Notes under the pieces: generated by a model
What the model was told of the DNA's origin: nothing
What the model saw: the letters and a program-made list of their open reading frames with translations, nothing else
Databases searched by the model: none
Assembly (NCBI RefSeq): GCF_014633365.1
Contig: NC_068340.1
Coordinates: 17,091,879 to 17,155,878 of the forward strand
Direction of reading: 5' to 3'
DNA: 64,000 bases
Source of the DNA: Diospyros lotus
Taxonomy: Eukaryota; Streptophyta; Magnoliopsida; Ericales; Ebenaceae
In this document: piece by piece, positions 61,562 to 64,000 of the stretch
How positions within the stretch are numbered: position 1 is the first letter of the stretch
Layout: each line of letters begins with the position of its first letter
Made by a program: the position numbers and the translations under genes

Positions 61562-62530
61562 TGTAATACCCTTGAAGAGTCATGATAAATTTTGTCATTT
61601 AAGAGAATTTTAGTCTATGAAAAATTCCAAAATTGCCCTTGAATTAAAGAAAATGCCATGAAATATTGGATGTCTTAGGAGGGGCAAAATGGTAATTTAG
61701 AATTTCATCCCAAAGGAAGATAAATTATTTTTGGAGAAATTATTTATATTGGAGAATTAATTTTGGAGAATTTAATTCTTGATTAAGTGCATGGATAATT
61801 AGGAATTAAATTGGAAAACCAAGTATGGCTAGATTGGTGACACTTGGCAAATTCTTATGGAAAGAGATTTAATTTAATTTGGAGAATAAGGATTTATTTA
61901 ATTAAGAGAATTTGGTGACACATGGCATGATCTTATGAATCAAGAGGGATATTTAATAAATGCAAAAAGGAAAAAGAAATTAGTCTCTCAAGCATTAATG
62001 AGAGCCATTATGGAGAGAATTAAAAAGAAAATCAATAATAAAAAGAAATGTGTCAAGCATTAATGTTGGAAAATAGAGGATTTAAATAAATGCTAAAGTA
62101 AATGGATTATGTCTTTCAAGAGCCTTTAAAATTAAATCAAAAAGAAATTATTTAAGTCTCCATTAAATGCTTGAAAAGTTATGGATTTAATTTAAATGCA
62201 AATTTGGGAAATTAGTCAATCTTGGAAATTAGTCATGATTTAATTATTTGGAAAATGGAGAATTATGGAAAATTGGGATTGATCCAAGGGAGGAGATTTA
62301 GTCTCCAAAGAAAGATCAATGGATGAGAATTAAGAAGACAAGTTTCTTGGATTTGTGTTTCCTTTGAATCTAGACAAGAGTTCTCCTAAAATCAAGGGCT
62401 AGGATTTAAGTTGGGAGAAGCACAAGGATTGTGCTAATGTTCAAAGGTAGAGATTAAGTCTCTTGAAATAAGAAGAAATCTATGGCTAGGATGTGATCTT
62501 GAGAATTGGCATGGATTAAGAAGAAAACTC

Positions 62531-62538
62531 TATAAATA
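62531..62538 (+). promoter_or_regulatory. TATA box of the terminal LTR
   Basis: TATAAATA about 970 bp into the LTR, followed by a purine-rich stretch and then AAAG/GTAAGC at about 62645. Confidence 0.55.
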
Positions 62539-63071
62539 GGAAGTGAGAAATTGGTTCAAAGCTTTTTCCCCATTTGTGAATTGAAGAAGCAAGAAGGCAA
62601 GCAAGAAGGCAAGCAAGTCTAGAGAAAGAAGAGAAAAACTAGCAAAGGTAAGCCTAGTTTTCTCCCTTGATATAGTTGAATGCATGTGTTTAAGAACTAA
62701 AGTCCCTTTATTATTTTTCTTTAAGGGTGAGTCTTAGCTTGTGGAGGTGTTGAAGTTTCAAAGTCTAAGAGGGATTCTTGGCTTGTGAGAGTGTTAAAGC
62801 TTCAAGGAAACAAGGTAAGGGATAGCCCCAAGTGGAGGGGTTTTTGCTTGCATTTGTACATGTGTGAATGAGTTGCATGTGATGGTTCTTTGCATGTTTT
62901 GTGCCCAAGTGGACCTATGGCCATAAGGAGGACTTGTGAGGGGAGTGAGGGGTTGGTTGGTGCCTTAACCTAAGTGGTTATGAGGGCATGGAGAACTACC
63001 CTTAATATGCATTGCATTGCATTACATGTTATGTTTCTCATACTTCATTTACATTTGCATAGCACCCTTAC

Positions 63072-63085
63072 TGAGCATTGGCTCA
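63072..63085 (+). other. TGAGC-ATTG-GCTCA hairpin in LTR
   Basis: A perfect 5-bp stem with a 4-base loop, preceded by GCACCCTTAC as in the LTR at 45842. The inner pair is C-G here, against TC/GA and CT/AG in the other families. An AG/GT junction lies 24 bases downstream. Confidence 0.6.
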
Positions 63086-63349
63086 TAAGGTCCTTTGACC
63101 TCGATGTAGGTGGAGAATCATCCAAGGGAAAGGGAGTTTTGCAAGGGTGAAGGTATTGAAGCAAGGAGGAAACTATGTGTAATGGTTATGTAGTTTTGTC
63201 TTTTTGTGTTGTATTATTTTGTTAAACTTGGAATGTATGTAAATGTGGTTAAAAAGGGGTAAACTTGAGTGTTTTGGAAGCCCCTTGGTATGGAAATGTA
63301 TTCTGGAAAATATGGTTTTTATTTAAAAAAAAATATTTTTTTTTGAAAA

Positions 63350-63490
63350 AATGGCCGAGGCAGTGGGCTGGCGCGGCCAAGGGCGCGCCTGGGCGGGGCT
63401 GACGCGGCCGACCAGTGCGCGCGCGGCCCGCGCGCCCCGCCAACGCACGCGCTGGGGGGCGCGGCTGCTGCTGCGCCCCCCCTTGTGGCT
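63350..63490. other. GC-rich island in the terminal LTR
   Basis: About 140 bp almost entirely of G and C, with many GCGCG words, bounded by A/T tracts on both sides (AAAAAAAAATATTTTTTTTT before, CCTTTTTTTTTTATATTTT after). It has the same position relative to the hairpin as the island at 47829. Confidence 0.75.
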
Positions 63491-64000
63491 GCTGTGAAGT
63501 TTCCTTTTTTTTTATATTTTATATTCTTGGGGTTATTTAGTTATTTCTGATAAATTATGAAATTATGAAATAATTTAAATAAATAAATAAATAAATGAGT
63601 ATTTAGCCTCTAAATTAATTTTTAAATTAATGTAAATTTGAGGCAATTGTGGGAAAATTTCTATATTTTGGGAAATTAAATAATGGACTATTTTTCTAAA
63701 ATTTTGAAATTGGATGAGGATGCTTGAGATTTGTATTTCAAAAATTAATTTCCTAATGGTTGGAAAATTATGGAAATTTTGAAATAAATAAAAGGGAAAA
63801 TCAATTAAGCTTTAATGAGGAAAAATTTATTTAAATTTTCTAAGGAAAGATTAATCCAAATATTTTCCAAAGAAATTGGAAGTGAGGCAAATGGGTTAAT
63901 GGTTGGGGCAAAGATAGGAAAAATCTATTTTCTTATAATTAAGGCGTTATGCCATAAATTATTTTAAGCTAGAGAGTTAGCTTATTTCCTTTTGATCCTG

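Larger units (their letters stand above)
61562..64000 (+). mobile_element. Gypsy-type LTR running off the window
   Basis: Starts TGTAATACCCTTGAAG, preceded by CCTAT. TATAAATA lies at 62531. The GGTAAGGGATAGCCCC box is at 62814, the hairpin at 63072 and a GC-rich island at about 63350-63490. The order of parts is that of the LTR at 45842-48456, to which it is distantly related. Its end and any internal region are beyond 64000. Confidence 0.75.

Overview
This window is plant nuclear DNA, almost certainly from a flowering plant. It is AT-rich and dominated by nested LTR retrotransposons. It holds one recognisable host gene, a two-exon LOB-domain (LBD) transcription factor on the minus strand (27645-28529). 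I see no tRNA or rRNA genes, no bacterial-type operons and no CRISPR array. The repeat density, the tRNA-Met and tRNA-Asp type primer sites and the LBD family point to an angiosperm, probably a eudicot, but I cannot name a species.

Layout. 711-4733 is a solo LTR (target duplication CTTTT) containing a second solo LTR at 1312-3547 (duplication GGTAA). 4739-7284 is non-coding repeat DNA with two short tandem arrays. 7285-10409 is the decayed RNase H-integrase end of a Ty3/gypsy chromovirus-type element, split by an unrelated insertion, and followed by its 3' LTR (10410-22578). That LTR is itself split by a complete minus-strand Ty1/copia element (11000-20476, duplication AGTTC) and by a stray gag-protease fragment (21015-21970). 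22579-24270 is a repeat rich in ACTCGATT words. About 24.3-30.2 kb is a relatively transposon-poor island around the LBD gene.

30240-36086 is a gag-only, non-autonomous Ty3/gypsy element with 1.1 kb LTRs and a 48-bp tandem array. 37120-40937 is an old element with a putative gypsy-type transposon ORF (Transposase_28-like), full of CTTTCNGAAAG-like words, and carrying a solo copia LTR (37426-38326, duplication CCTCT). 40938-56783 is the 3' LTR of a minus-strand chromovirus. It is interrupted by a deleted Tat-like element (about 41265-44830) and by a 10.65-kb element with intact GCCAT duplications but no coding capacity (45842-56492). The minus-strand pol remains run 56784-59139 and end where an LTR of the 711-4733 family begins (59140). 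That LTR is in turn interrupted by two more LTRs (59559 and 61562), the last running off the window.

No autonomous element is intact and there is no gene cluster acting as a system. The most interesting non-annotated signals are structural. A short hairpin recurs in five LTR copies of three families, with inner base pairs that change in a compensating way. Three LTR families share a splice-donor-like box. GC-rich islands bounded by A/T tracts recur in several elements. Tandem arrays sit at the 3' ends of two gypsy elements.
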